A stretch of 62,762 nt of DNA from an uncultured Wenzhouxiangella sp. (GCA_913057195.1 CAJXNL010000013.1:1-62762); one strand, 5' to 3'. Positions 1 through 8,626 are shown, counted from the first letter of the stretch. The notes: a model not told the origin generated them from the sequence alone. Numbers and translations: made by a program.

Positions 1-207
1 GTTCAATTGCTCATTATTTTGGCGATTGTGCTGCTGATTTTTGGCACCAAAAGAATTCGCTCATTGGGCAGTGACTTAGGAGGCGCCATCAAAGAGTTTC
101 GCAAAGGCATGGGCGATGACAATGCCTCCGACTCAAAAACCGATGAGGCATCGCAGGCTTCAGAGGACAACGATGCCTCTGATCATTCCAACAACAAACA
201 TCACTGA
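1..207 (+). CDS. tatA: Twin-arginine translocase subunit TatA (5' end outside window)
   Basis: TatA oligomerises in the inner membrane to form the pore through which folded twin-arginine substrates are exported. The reading frame is open from base 1 (Val-Gln-Leu-Leu-Ile-Ile), so roughly the first seven residues, usually Met-Gly-Gly-Ile, lie outside the window. What remains is the single N-terminal membrane helix, the hinge [18 protein letters not shown] followed by an amphipathic helix (FRKGM), and a hydrophilic acidic and histidine-rich tail (HSNNKHH). It is the first gene of a tatABC operon; tatB follows after 11 bases. Identification is secure from the FGTK hinge and the neighbours; only the start is missing. 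Confidence 0.93.
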   Translation, partial: VQLLIILAIVLLIFGTKRIRSLGSDLGGAIKEFRKGMGDDNASDSKTDEASQASEDNDASDHSNNKHH

Positions 208-218
208 AGCAGTCGACT

Positions 219-467
219 TTGGGCGGCATCGGTCTGACTGAACTCATTCTTTTGGCGGTGATCGCCCTGCTGGTGGTCGGCCCGCAGCGCCTGCCTGAGA
301 TTGCCCGAACCGCGGGTCAGCTCTCGAAAACTGCCCGCGGGGCGTGGCAGAGCCTGAAGTCAGAATTCCAGACCGAGTTGGATCTGGACCACAATCGCAA
401 GGTCATGAAGCAATCAAAATCGTCGGCTTCACCCAAAACACCGAAAGACGATGATGTCTCCAAGTAG
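219..467 (+). CDS. tatB: Sec-independent translocase subunit TatB
   Basis: TatB forms the substrate receptor of the Tat system together with TatC. The 82-residue product has an N-terminal membrane helix (GLTELILLAVIALLVVGPQ), the TatB hallmark GPQRLPEIARTAG, and an amphipathic helix with a charged tail. The start is a TTG: the first ATG in frame is far inside the protein, and TTG places Gly-Ile-Gly-Leu-Thr-Glu-Leu exactly where TatB proteins have (F)DIGFSEL. At 82 residues it is shorter than typical TatB (about 120-170), because the C-terminal tail is reduced. Its last 17 bases overlap the start of tatC, suggesting coupled translation. Confidence 0.9.
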   Translation: MGGIGLTELILLAVIALLVVGPQRLPEIARTAGQLSKTARGAWQSLKSEFQTELDLDHNRKVMKQSKSSASPKTPKDDDVSK

Positions 468-1257
468 CAATGAGCCTGGTTTAGAGGGCGAGGTTGAGGG
501 GGATGAGCTGACCCTCATCGATCATCTCTTAGAGCTCCGTACGCGGATTTTCAAAGCGCTCATTGCGGTGGTGGTCTTGCTTGTTGGGTTGACGCCCTTC
601 GCGCGCGAGCTTTATGCGCGCTTGTCTGAGCCTTTGGTGAAGCATTTGCCCGAGGGCGCAAACATGATTGCCATTGATGTGGCCTCTCCGTTTTTTGCGC
701 CGTTTAAGCTCGTGCTGCTGCTGGCGTTGCTGCTGGCAATGCCTGTGGTGTTATATCAAGCCTGGGCTTTTGTGGCCCCCGGACTTTATCGCGAAGAAAA
801 ACGTTTGGCGCGCCCGTTGCTGGTGGCTGCGGTGGTGTTGTTTTATGCCGGCTGTGCGTTCGCGTACTTTTTGGTTTTTCCGATTGTTTTTTCTTTTTTC
901 ACTGCCATGGCGCCCGAAGGGGTGGCCGTGATGACCGACATCAACCGCTACTTGGACTTTGTCATTGCGTTGTTCATCGCTTTCGGCCTGGCTTTCCAAG
1001 TGCCCGTGGTGACCATTGTGTTGGTGGCCATCGGCGTGGTGAGCGTTGCGGGATTGGCGAAAGCGCGTGGCTATGTGGTGGTTGGGGCGTTCACGGTGGC
1101 GATGTTGATCACGCCACCTGATGTCATTTCACAAACCTTGTTGGCGCTGCCGGTGCTGCTGCTCTACGAGCTGGGCATTGTGTTTGCAAGGGTATTGGTC
1201 CGACGGCCTCAAAGGACGAACTCATCGTCGTTGCCCGACGATTCATCTGATGACTGA
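451..1257 (+). CDS. tatC: Twin-arginine translocase subunit TatC
   Basis: TatC is the polytopic receptor that recognises the twin-arginine signal peptide. The 268-residue product shows the TatC N-terminal signature (LIDHLLELRTRIFKAL), six predicted membrane spans, and the conserved periplasmic loop region after span 3 (FPIVFSFFTAMAPEGV). Two tandem ATGs (451 and 454) are possible starts and both overlap the end of tatB. Length matches the family. The 3' end overlaps the convergent membrane-protein gene by 49 bases (1209-1257), so the hydrophilic C-terminal tail of TatC is encoded antisense to that gene's tail. Confidence 0.96.
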   Translation: MMSPSSNEPGLEGEVEGDELTLIDHLLELRTRIFKALIAVVVLLVGLTPFARELYARLSEPLVKHLPEGANMIAIDVASPFFAPFKLVLLLALLLAMPVVLYQAWAFVAPGLYREEKRLARPLLVAAVVLFYAGCAFAYFLVFPIVFSFFTAMAPEGVAVMTDINRYLDFVIALFIAFGLAFQVPVVTIVLVAIGVVSVAGLAKARGYVVVGAFTVAMLITPPDVISQTLLALPVLLLYELGIVFARVLVRRPQRTNSSSLPDDSSDD

Positions 1258-2066
1258 GGCGACTCGGGGATCCAACCAAAAATATCGCAAAAGGCGACAT
1301 ATTGTGCACCCGCCAGCGTCATTTGCAGCCCCATGGTCATCACCAAGATTAAAATTTGAGCGAACATCACGCCCATCACCCCAGGCAGCTGTGCGAGAAC
1401 CCCAACCAGCGAGACCAGCACCATCACAAAGCCGGTGAACAGCACCATTAGGGTGATGATAAAGCCGATAAAGGCAGCCGGGTTCATAACGATCGCTTTG
1501 AAACTCGCGCGCACTGCAGGCCACAGACCGACTTCACCGAACACGCTCAGCGGCACCGCAAAATAAAGGCCCATCACCAACAGCACCACGGTGCCTGCGG
1601 CCAGATACAAACCGCCCCCCATGCGCAAGTTTTCGGCCATGGCCACAAAGTTTTGGGGGTCTGCCAAGGCGGCTTGCAACTCAGCCTCGCTGACTTGACT
1701 GCCCAACCAGGAGGCGACAAAGCTCAGTGCAACCATTGCGCCGATGATGGTCCACAGACCCAAGAGCATCAGAATTGGGCGTGCTTTGGGCCGGTGCCAT
1801 CCGCTCAGGAGAGTGGCTGAGGTCGGGTGTTGACGAGCGGCGACTTGGTCAAACGCCACCAAAACGCCGGCTGTGAGCAAAGGCGTGATCGCGGCCAGAA
1901 TCAATTGCCCGATGAAAGGAATAATGGCCACCATGGACAGCAGCAACCACATCGCGCCGACGCCCGTTAGGGAGCGCGCACCCAGTCGCAAGAGCATAAA
2001 CGACCGCATCAGCCAAAAGAAGCCCTGCCCAAACGTGACGCGTTGAATTCGGTCGTCAGGCCTCAT
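1209..2066 (-). CDS. BPSS1780-like multi-pass membrane protein of unknown function
   Basis: The 285-residue product has about six hydrophobic segments, with a cytoplasmic-looking start (MRPDDRIQRVTFGQGFFWL) and a hydrophilic acidic C-terminus. The N-terminal stretch with a Gly-x-x-Trp-Leu motif and the repeated Leu-Ala-Gly-Val pattern resemble the BPSS1780/COG5473-type integral membrane proteins, whose function is unknown. It lies directly downstream of the LOG-family gene with a 4-base ATGA overlap (2063-2066), so the two are probably cotranscribed. The 3' end overlaps tatC convergently. The membrane topology is clear; the family assignment is moderate. Confidence 0.72.
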   Translation of the reverse strand: MRPDDRIQRVTFGQGFFWLMRSFMLLRLGARSLTGVGAMWLLLSMVAIIPFIGQLILAAITPLLTAGVLVAFDQVAARQHPTSATLLSGWHRPKARPILMLLGLWTIIGAMVALSFVASWLGSQVSEAELQAALADPQNFVAMAENLRMGGGLYLAAGTVVLLVMGLYFAVPLSVFGEVGLWPAVRASFKAIVMNPAAFIGFIITLMVLFTGFVMVLVSLVGVLAQLPGVMGVMFAQILILVMTMGLQMTLAGAQYVAFCDIFGWIPESPQSSDESSGNDDEFVL

Positions 2067-2659
2067 CGTGCTTTCACTGCTGCAGATTCATGGAGTGCGT
2101 TGGTCGACCACGCTGGTGCCTCCCCGAATGCTTGAAGAATATCGGCGGGGTGGGCCACGCTTTGCCACATGTTTAAGTGAGTTGGGCTCATAAAGTGCTC
2201 TTTGACGCTGTGCTCTAAAAATGACAGCAACTCATCGTAATACCCCCGAGTGTTGATCAAGACAATGGGGCCTAAGTATTGACCCAAGCGTTTGAGGGTC
2301 ATCACTTCAAACAGCTCTTCGAATGTCCCGCACCCTCCGGGCAGCGCGATGACCGCGTCGCTGCCTTCGAGCATTTTTTCTTTGCGGGTGCGCATGTCCT
2401 CAACGATCTCCAGCGATGTCAATCCTGGGTGACCTTGTTCAATCTTTGTGAGAAAAGCGGGCATCACACCGTGTACCCGGCCGCCGGCTTGGAGCGCACC
2501 GTTGGCCATGGCACCCATCAAGCCGTGACCGCCTCCCCCAAAGATCACCTCATGCCCCGCTTTGGCCAAAATCTCACCCAATAAAGCCGCGGCGCTGATA
2601 TAGTCATCGTGGAGTGCCTGCGAGGATGCGGCATACACCGTGACACGATCAATGGACAT
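2063..2659 (-). CDS. LOG-family nucleoside 5'-monophosphate phosphoribohydrolase
   Basis: LOG-family (TIGR00730, formerly annotated lysine decarboxylase) enzymes cleave the N-glycosidic bond of purine or cytokinin nucleotides. The 198-residue protein carries the family hallmarks: FGGGGHGLMG (residues 40-49), then MRTRKEKM, and PGGCGTFEE (107-115), which binds phosphate and holds the catalytic Glu. Start ATG at 2659 fits the usual N-terminus (VYAASSQ). It is divergent from the cytochrome c gene, with only about 25 bases between the likely starts, and couples to the downstream membrane gene by an ATGA overlap. The physiological substrate cannot be inferred. Confidence 0.9.
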   Translation of the reverse strand: MSIDRVTVYAASSQALHDDYISAAALLGEILAKAGHEVIFGGGGHGLMGAMANGALQAGGRVHGVMPAFLTKIEQGHPGLTSLEIVEDMRTRKEKMLEGSDAVIALPGGCGTFEELFEVMTLKRLGQYLGPIVLINTRGYYDELLSFLEHSVKEHFMSPTHLNMWQSVAHPADILQAFGEAPAWSTNALHESAAVKAR

Positions 2660-2684
2660 GGGTCAATGCAGACTGTTTGTTGTT

Positions 2685-3191
2685 ATGCATAAACGCTATT
2701 GTAATCTCAACAACCCGACGAGCGGGCGAACAGCCTTGGCCTTATTGCTGGCATCGGCGGTGTGGATGTTGGTCGGTTGCAGTCCTTCCAGCCCGCCACC
2801 GGCCGAGTTGGCGTTCGGCCAGGAGCCCTATCTTCGATACTGTGCCTCTTGTCATGGGAATCAAGGCGGCGGCAAGCCACCAACGTTCCCGCCATTGGCC
2901 CAGTCTGAATGGCTGACGTTGGGGTCCGATGCGTTGGGGTTGATTGTGTTGTATGGCCTAAAGGGCGAAATTGAAGTTGCTGGGCAGACATACAGGGGCT
3001 ACATGCCCCCCATGCAGCACATCTCGGATGAGGAGATTGCCGCGCTGCTGACATACATGAATGAGGCCTGGGCAGACGGGGGTGAGGCGGTGAGTGCGGC
3101 GGACATCACCCGACTGCGCGGTGCATTCGACGGGCCTCGGGCGCCTTTGGATGGATATGAGGGCTTGATGGACGCTTTGGACGCCCTGTAA
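2685..3191 (+). CDS. Lipoprotein c-type cytochrome, single haem
   Basis: A probable small periplasmic electron carrier tethered to a membrane. From the ATG at 2685 the 168-residue protein has a lipoprotein signal ending in the lipobox LVGC (Cys32), a short Pro/Ser linker, and one haem-binding CASCH motif (53-57). A Met-Pro-Pro-Met segment after YRGY supplies a likely axial ligand, as in cytochrome cL/cbb3 CcoP-like class I domains. Upstream ATG and GTG codons would run into the divergent LOG gene, so 2685 is preferred. The rhomboid gene begins at the base right after the stop codon. The partner enzyme is not encoded nearby. Confidence 0.82.
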   Translation: MHKRYCNLNNPTSGRTALALLLASAVWMLVGCSPSSPPPAELAFGQEPYLRYCASCHGNQGGGKPPTFPPLAQSEWLTLGSDALGLIVLYGLKGEIEVAGQTYRGYMPPMQHISDEEIAALLTYMNEAWADGGEAVSAADITRLRGAFDGPRAPLDGYEGLMDALDAL

Positions 3192-3833
3192 GTGGCTTGG
3201 CACCGCACCACATCGCCACCGGCGTCGCTGGTCATCATCGGATTGACGGTGGTGATCTATTTCCTTCAAAGCAGCGCGTTCGTTGATGCCTTACGCGTGT
3301 TTGCGCTGTGGCCGATGGAGACCCCTGAGCGACTGCGGTTCGGTCAAACAGTCTTGGAGACCGGATTTGCCTGGTGGCAACTGATCAGCTATGGGTTTTT
3401 GCATGGGGGTTGGGCGCATTTGTTTTTCAACATGTTTGCGCTGTATATGTTCGGGCTGCCCATTGAGCGTGCCTGGGGCACGCGGCGGTTTATCTACTTT
3501 TATCTGGTGTGTTTGGTGGGGGCTGGATTGGTGCAGCTTGCCGTGGCGCACGTCTCCGGTGAGGTCTATCCCACCATCGGCGCATCGGGTGCCGTGTTTG
3601 GCGTGCTGCTGGCGTTTGGGATGATGTTTCCCAACACCCCTTTGATGCTGCTGTTTCCGCCGATCCCCATTAAGGCCAAGTGGTTTGTTTTGGGCTATGG
3701 TGCGCTGACACTGTTTTTTGGGGTGACCGGCACCATGTCGGGGGTGGCACACTTTGCGCACTTAGGCGGCATGCTCTTTGGTTTGGGTTTGATTTTGTAC
3801 TGGGGTCGGCAAGACTATCGTCGCCGCGGCTGA
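3192..3833 (+). CDS. Rhomboid-family intramembrane serine protease
   Basis: Rhomboids cleave membrane helices using a Ser-His dyad buried in the bilayer. The 213-residue product has six predicted spans and the core signatures: HGGWAHLFFNM (71-81) with the conserved His and Asn of the oxyanion region, GASG (130-133) with nucleophile Ser132, and AHLGG (189-193) with catalytic His190. The start GTG abuts the stop of the cytochrome gene without a gap, so translation is probably coupled. It converges with topA. Length is typical for a minimal bacterial rhomboid without an extra seventh helix. The substrate is unknown. Confidence 0.9.
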   Translation: MAWHRTTSPPASLVIIGLTVVIYFLQSSAFVDALRVFALWPMETPERLRFGQTVLETGFAWWQLISYGFLHGGWAHLFFNMFALYMFGLPIERAWGTRRFIYFYLVCLVGAGLVQLAVAHVSGEVYPTIGASGAVFGVLLAFGMMFPNTPLMLLFPPIPIKAKWFVLGYGALTLFFGVTGTMSGVAHFAHLGGMLFGLGLILYWGRQDYRRRG

Positions 3834-3849
3834 CCCTATCAGAGGCCGG

Positions 3850-6318
3850 TCAGGACGTTGTCTTTTGCGCGGTGTTCTTTTTTGCCGAGGTTTTTTTGGC
3901 TGTCTTTTTCTTGCTTGCTTTCTTTTTGGTGGCTTTTTTCTTGGTCGTTTTTTTCTTCGTCGTTTTTTTCTTCGTGACTTTCTTAGTGGCGGCCTTTTTC
4001 TTGGCAGCTTTCTTTTTTCCGAATTTGCCGCGCCGCCCTTTCGGCGGGGCTTCAGCAATCAATTTTTGACAGGTCTCAAGGTCCAAGGTTTCGGGCTCGA
4101 CGTCTTTGGGAACCTTGGCGTTGACGTTGCCGTCGGTGATAAAAGGGCCGTAGCGACCTTTTAGAATCTCAATGCCTTTTTCAGGGAACGCTTTGATGAC
4201 GCGGTCTTTGAGCATTTGTTTGTGTTCGGCGATCAGCTCAAGCGCTTGCTCGCGTGTGACATCCAGAGGATCCACCTCTTTGAGCGAGACAAAGTTTCTT
4301 TGCCCATAGCGGACATAGGGACCAAACCGCCCAATGTTGGCTTGGATGGGCTCGCCCTCAGGTGTTTCGCCTAAGTCTCGTGGGAGCTTAAACAGTTCCA
4401 AGGCTTCTTCCAGGGTGATGTGGTCCATTTTTTGGCCCGGCCGAAGACCAGCGAATGCGGGCTTTTCATCATCTTCAGCCTGTCCAATTTGAGCGAATGG
4501 ACCATAGCGCCCGACCCTCACGATGACCGGTTTGCCGGTTTTAGGGTCGGTGCCCAGCTCCCGTGCCAACTGCGCTTCTTGGCGTGACACCGTGTCTTCT
4601 TTTTCATTGACGCGCTCGATAAACGGCGTCCAAAACTCTCTCAGTAACGGCCGCCACTCATGCTCTCCTCGGGAGATGGCATCGAGCTCATCTTCGAGTC
4701 GCGCGGTGAAATCGTAGTCGACGTACTGTTCAAAGTGTTTGGATAAGAACTTCGCCACGACCCGCCCCGTGGATGTCGGTGTGAACCGGCGGTTCTCAAG
4801 CTCCACGTATTCGCGGTCTTTCAGGGTTTGAATGATGGATGCATAGGTCGACGGTCTGCCGATGCCGTATTCTTCCAAGGCTTTCACCAAGCTGGCCTCT
4901 GAGTAACGCGGTGGCGGTTCGGTGAAATGTTGCTCAGGTGTGACCGCTTGAAGCGCCACCCGATCGCCTTCTTTGAGATCGGGCAGGCGATTGTCGGTAT
5001 CCGACTGCGCGTCCTGATATACCGATAAAAACCCCGGCTCAATCAAAATTGACCCGTTGGCTCTGAACGTCTCCTCGCCCACATCAAATTCAGCGGAGAC
5101 GGTGTCATAGACGGCCGGGATCATTTGACTGGCCACCGCTCGGTTCCAGATCAACTGATAAAGTCGAAATTGCTCTTCAGTCAGATGCGATTTGATTTTG
5201 AGCGGCGTTAACTTCGCCGAAGTGGGCCGAATGGACTCGTGCGCCTCTTGTGCATTTTTGGACTTTGACTGATAAAAATTCGGTTTGTCTGGCACCAAGT
5301 GCGCGCCGTAGTCAGACTGGATCACGCCCCGGATCTCGCCGAGCGCATCGTTTGAAAGCGCCACTGAATCGGTTCGCATGTAGGTGATCAGCCCTTGGTT
5401 TTCACCACCGCCGATATCAATGCCCTCATACAGCTGCTGGGCCGTGCGCATGGTTCGCTGCGTGGTAAACCGCAGGCGCCGCGCGGCCTCCTGTTGCAAC
5501 GTGGAGGTGATAAAGGGCGGTTGGGGACGGCGGCGTCTTTGGCTCTTTTTCATTCGAGCCAGGGTCAGCGTGGGGCCATTCGGCCCGGCATCGGCGTTGT
5601 CCTCAATGCGCTTGACCACATCGGTCGCGTCTTCATTGGAGGTGATGTCGAACTGTTCGAGCTTTTTGCCTCGGAGTTTGACCAGATTGGCTGAGAAGGG
5701 CTCGTCTTCATTGCCTAAGGTGGCGCCAATGGTCCAGTATTCCAGGGGATTGAACGCCTCAATCTCTTCCTCGCGCTCGACAATCATCCTAAGGGCAGGC
5801 GATTGCACCCGCCCGGCGGACAGGCCTCGGCTGACTTTTTTCCAAAGCAGCGGCGAGAGGTTGAACCCGACCAGATAGTCCAGGGCTCGTCTGGCCTGTT
5901 GGGCATCCACCAATGAGTCGGCCAGCGCTCTGGGGTGGGCCATGGCCTGATCGATGGCGCTTTTGGTGATCTCTGAAAACACCACCCGATGGATGGGCTT
6001 GTCGGCCGCAATGCCGCGCTCTTTTAGAATCTCGGCGATGTGCCAAGAAATGGCCTCACCCTCGCGATCTAAGTCGGTGGCGAGATAGACGGTGTTGGCC
6101 TTTTTTGCGCTGGAGACAATCTTGTCAACGTGCTTTTTGTTTCGATCGATGACTTTGTAGTGCATTTCAAAGTCATGCTCAGGGTCCACGGCCCCACCTT
6201 TGGGCACGAGGTCTCGAACATGGCCGTATGAGGCCAACACTTCAAAGTCTGATCCCAGGTATTTATTGATGGTGGTCGCTTTGGCTGGCGACTCAACGAT
6301 AAGAAGATTTTTAGCCAT
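3850..6318 (-). CDS. topA: DNA topoisomerase I (type IA) with lysine-rich tail
   Basis: Relaxes negative supercoils through a transient 5'-phosphotyrosine link. The 822-residue protein begins with a TOPRIM domain (LLIVESPAKATTINKYLG, then DLDREGEAISWHI), followed by the type IA core with the catalytic Tyr in GLITYMRTDSVALS and a GRPSTYA motif. The C-terminal part has three topoisomerase C-terminal repeats, each with a GR(Y/F)GP(F/Y) core, and no CxxC zinc ribbons, unlike the E. coli enzyme. It ends in about 58 residues dominated by Lys with Ala and Thr. The gene follows smg with a 1-base contact at 6318 and is probably cotranscribed with it. Confidence 0.97.
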   Translation of the reverse strand: MAKNLLIVESPAKATTINKYLGSDFEVLASYGHVRDLVPKGGAVDPEHDFEMHYKVIDRNKKHVDKIVSSAKKANTVYLATDLDREGEAISWHIAEILKERGIAADKPIHRVVFSEITKSAIDQAMAHPRALADSLVDAQQARRALDYLVGFNLSPLLWKKVSRGLSAGRVQSPALRMIVEREEEIEAFNPLEYWTIGATLGNEDEPFSANLVKLRGKKLEQFDITSNEDATDVVKRIEDNADAGPNGPTLTLARMKKSQRRRRPQPPFITSTLQQEAARRLRFTTQRTMRTAQQLYEGIDIGGGENQGLITYMRTDSVALSNDALGEIRGVIQSDYGAHLVPDKPNFYQSKSKNAQEAHESIRPTSAKLTPLKIKSHLTEEQFRLYQLIWNRAVASQMIPAVYDTVSAEFDVGEETFRANGSILIEPGFLSVYQDAQSDTDNRLPDLKEGDRVALQAVTPEQHFTEPPPRYSEASLVKALEEYGIGRPSTYASIIQTLKDREYVELENRRFTPTSTGRVVAKFLSKHFEQYVDYDFTARLEDELDAISRGEHEWRPLLREFWTPFIERVNEKEDTVSRQEAQLARELGTDPKTGKPVIVRVGRYGPFAQIGQAEDDEKPAFAGLRPGQKMDHITLEEALELFKLPRDLGETPEGEPIQANIGRFGPYVRYGQRNFVSLKEVDPLDVTREQALELIAEHKQMLKDRVIKAFPEKGIEILKGRYGPFITDGNVNAKVPKDVEPETLDLETCQKLIAEAPPKGRRGKFGKKKAAKKKAATKKVTKKKTTKKKTTKKKATKKKASKKKTAKKTSAKKNTAQKTTS
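3853..4020 (-). repeat. Degenerate KKKxTKK-type repeat encoding the TopA tail
   Basis: On the plus strand this stretch is a run of T-rich units of the TTTTTTC(T/G)T type, giving, on the coding strand, tandem Lys-Lys-Lys-Ala/Thr codons. It encodes a histone-H1-like basic tail. Codons vary between AAG and AAA, so the array is degenerate rather than a pure microsatellite. Confidence 0.75.
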
Positions 6319-6839
6319 CAGTGTCGGTAATCGCCTTCTTCATCGAACATCAAGTCTTCCATCCAAGCATAGTTGGCTTCCTGCCCTGGCTGGTTGAACA
6401 GCACCATCAACACCACCCACTTGACTTCTTCCATGGCGACTTCGTCGGCATCCAGCGCCATCAAGCGATCAATGACCAGTTCACGGCTGATGGGGTCAAG
6501 GACGCCGACGTTTTCGAGATAAAGCAGCAACCCGCGCGCGTCGACATCCAGTCGTTGCAACTCCTCGGCATTGAATATCCGACAGCTCTTGGGCACTCGA
6601 GTGGTTGGGAACGCCGGCATGCTGGCCGGTGTGTCTTCTTTGGGGCGATTCATGATCGCCACTTGGCGTTGCTCTGCCAGCTCATCCAGCCAGGCAAAGG
6701 CGCGCTCGATTTCTCTGGCTGAAAACCCGACCTCTTCAAGGCTGCGCGATAAAGTGGCGCGATCGGGGGTGGATTCAGGCTCTTCGTAGATGTAGTTCTC
6801 GAACAGATACATCAACAAATCGAGTACGTTTTCTTTCAT
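6318..6839 (-). CDS. smg: Smg / DUF494 family protein
   Basis: Smg is a conserved gammaproteobacterial and betaproteobacterial protein of unknown function, normally found between dprA and topA. The 173-residue product matches over its whole length: the N-terminal MKENVLDLLMYLFENYI, the acidic linker, and RIFNAEELQRLDVDARGLL with ELVIDRLMALDADEV in the second half. It has no signal peptide or membrane span. It lies directly upstream of topA, touching it at base 6318. The usual dprA partner is absent upstream, where a 347-base gap separates it from the divergent def gene. Confidence 0.92.
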   Translation of the reverse strand: MKENVLDLLMYLFENYIYEEPESTPDRATLSRSLEEVGFSAREIERAFAWLDELAEQRQVAIMNRPKEDTPASMPAFPTTRVPKSCRIFNAEELQRLDVDARGLLLYLENVGVLDPISRELVIDRLMALDADEVAMEEVKWVVLMVLFNQPGQEANYAWMEDLMFDEEGDYRH

Positions 6840-7186
6840 TCATGGATCCTTAAAAGCTTGCGAATCGGCGCCACAGCACGCCCACTTGACCCCGCTGAGC
6901 CATCGAACACAGTGACCAAAGCCAGGATACCGAATTATCCCACCCATTGTGGCTCGCTGGGCGCTGATTCGAGACCATCGACCGCCGTTTCGGGGTTGAG
7001 GAGCGTATTTTCACTATGCGGGTGAATGGCGACCAGGTCAACCCCTCGCGGCCGACGGCGTTGTGGGTTGGCATGGGAGGGTCGACAAAAATCTGTAAAA
7101 TGGAGACATTCAATTGCCAACGCCAATGTGCTGGACGGACCTTGGGCCGTGTCCAAGCCAAGCGTGATCAGTGACCCCAATATCTC
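6840..7186. other. Divergent intergenic region between smg and def (no gene seen)
   Basis: This is the only gap over 300 bases. Short open frames on the minus strand (about 80-100 codons) have no recognisable motif, and their codon use does not resemble the neighbours. In related genomes dprA and often a LysM gene occupy this position; I see no dprA motif here. The region must carry the promoters for smg-topA and for the def operon. An AT-rich block at 7085-7101 (containing TGTAAAAT) and GATAAT on the minus strand near 6938 are possible -10 elements, but neither has a convincing -35. Confidence 0.5.
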
Positions 7187-7687
7187 ATGGCCATGTTAGA
7201 CATATTAGAGTTTCCCGATCCCAGACTCAGACAAGTCGCCGCGCCGGTGACCACGGTGGATGCTGATGCCCGTGCGCTGGCCGAGGCGATGATTGAGACC
7301 ATGTATGCGGCCAAAGGCATCGGTCTGGCCGCGATTCAGGTCAATGATCGTCGCCGGGTGTTTGTGATGGACACCAGCCCCGGTCAGGATCAGCCACAGG
7401 TGTTTTTTAACCCCGAGATCATCGAGCGCAGTGGCGCCCAGGTCGGTGAGGAGGGGTGTCTGTCGATCCCCGGTGTGGTGGCTGATGTCGAACGTGCTGA
7501 CGCGATTAAGGTTCGCGCCTTGGGCTTGGATGGTCAAGCCTTTGAGCTTGAGGCCGACGGGTTGAGCGCGGTCTGCATTCAGCATGAGATTGATCACTTG
7601 GATGGCAAGGTGTTTCTTGATCGCTTATCGCCCTTGAAGCGACGGATGCTCCAAAAGAAATACCAAAAACACCGTCAGCAGGCCTAA
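7187..7687 (+). CDS. def: Peptide deformylase
   Basis: Removes the N-formyl group from nascent proteins at the ribosome exit. The 166-residue enzyme has the three diagnostic motifs: [17 protein letters not shown] with the metal-ligand Cys, and QHEIDHLDG (HExxH) with the other two ligands and the catalytic Glu. The start at 7187 gives [15 protein letters not shown], matching the family N-terminus; a second ATG six bases later is possible. It heads the def-fmt-rsmB operon, with fmt starting 9 bases after its stop. Confidence 0.97.
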   Translation: MAMLDILEFPDPRLRQVAAPVTTVDADARALAEAMIETMYAAKGIGLAAIQVNDRRRVFVMDTSPGQDQPQVFFNPEIIERSGAQVGEEGCLSIPGVVADVERADAIKVRALGLDGQAFELEADGLSAVCIQHEIDHLDGKVFLDRLSPLKRRMLQKKYQKHRQQA

Positions 7688-7696
7688 GCGACGGGC

Positions 7697-8626
7697 ATGA
7701 CGCTCAATATTCTCTTTGCTGGCACGCCTGAGTTTGGGCTGCCGTCACTGGCCCGTTTGATCGATCTGGGACACACACCGTCTGCGGTGTTGACCCAGCC
7801 CGATCGCCCGGCCGGCCGCGGACGCCGGCTGCAGGTCAGCCCGATCAAGCAGCTGGCCACAGACCATGGCATCGAAGTCTTGCAACCGTCTACCCTCAAA
7901 GGGTTTGACCTCACCGATCGATCGGCCGACCTATTGGTGACGGCCGCCTATGGCCTGCTGTTGCCCAAAGCCGTGCTGGATGCCCCGCGCTTGGGGTGTT
8001 GGAACCTCCATGCGTCCTTGTTGCCCCGCTGGCGCGGAGCCAGCCCCATTCAACAAGCCATCTTGGCCGGTGATCCGCAAACTGGGATTTCTTTGATGCA
8101 GATGGATGAGGGTTTGGACACGGGGCCTGTGCTGCTGCAAAAGGCGTTGGACATTGGCGAGGCCGAGACCGCCGGTGAATTACACGATCGCCTGTCGTGG
8201 CTGGCGGCCGAGGTGTTGGCCGAAGCCATCCAAGCGCTGGAAGCCGATGAATTGCCGCCGGCGTGGCCGCAGCCTGCCACTGGCGTCAGCCACGCGCCGC
8301 TGATCACCAAAGCCAATGCCAAGCTTGATTGGGCCCAGCCCGCCGAGCAGTTGGCACGCGCGGTGCGTGCCTACAACCCGTGGCCCGTAGCGCATACGGA
8401 CATTTTTGCCGAGCGCGGGGTGGCCACGCTGCGCATTCTCGAGGCCCGTGCCGTGCCCATGCCCCCCGATCACTCGGGGCGAGCGGGGGCGATTGTCCCG
8501 AGCGATGGCTCGGCATTGATGGTGGCTTGCGGCGAGGGTGCGTTGGCCATTGATCGGCTGCAAGTCCCTGGCAAACGCCCAGTGGCTGCTCGAGACTTTC
8601 TCAATGCCCGCCCCGACTGGCGCTGA
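7697..8626 (+). CDS. fmt: Methionyl-tRNA formyltransferase
   Basis: Transfers a formyl group from 10-formyl-THF to Met-tRNAfMet for translation initiation. The 309-residue product starts MTLNILFAGTPEFG, has the folate-binding/catalytic segment with NLHASLLPRWRGASPIQ (conserved Asn, His and Arg) and the catalytic Asp in LMQMDEGLDTGPVL, followed by the C-terminal tRNA-binding domain with RAYNPWP. Length is normal. Its end overlaps the rsmB start at 8604 by 23 bases. Pairing with def is functional: formylation and deformylation of the initiator Met. Confidence 0.97.
   Translation: MTLNILFAGTPEFGLPSLARLIDLGHTPSAVLTQPDRPAGRGRRLQVSPIKQLATDHGIEVLQPSTLKGFDLTDRSADLLVTAAYGLLLPKAVLDAPRLGCWNLHASLLPRWRGASPIQQAILAGDPQTGISLMQMDEGLDTGPVLLQKALDIGEAETAGELHDRLSWLAAEVLAEAIQALEADELPPAWPQPATGVSHAPLITKANAKLDWAQPAEQLARAVRAYNPWPVAHTDIFAERGVATLRILEARAVPMPPDHSGRAGAIVPSDGSALMVACGEGALAIDRLQVPGKRPVAARDFLNARPDWR

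Noticed and set aside
6850-7180. Minus-strand ORFs of about 80-100 codons as a dprA or LysM remnant
   Set aside because: No Rossmann or LysM motif, atypical composition, and no ribosome-binding site.
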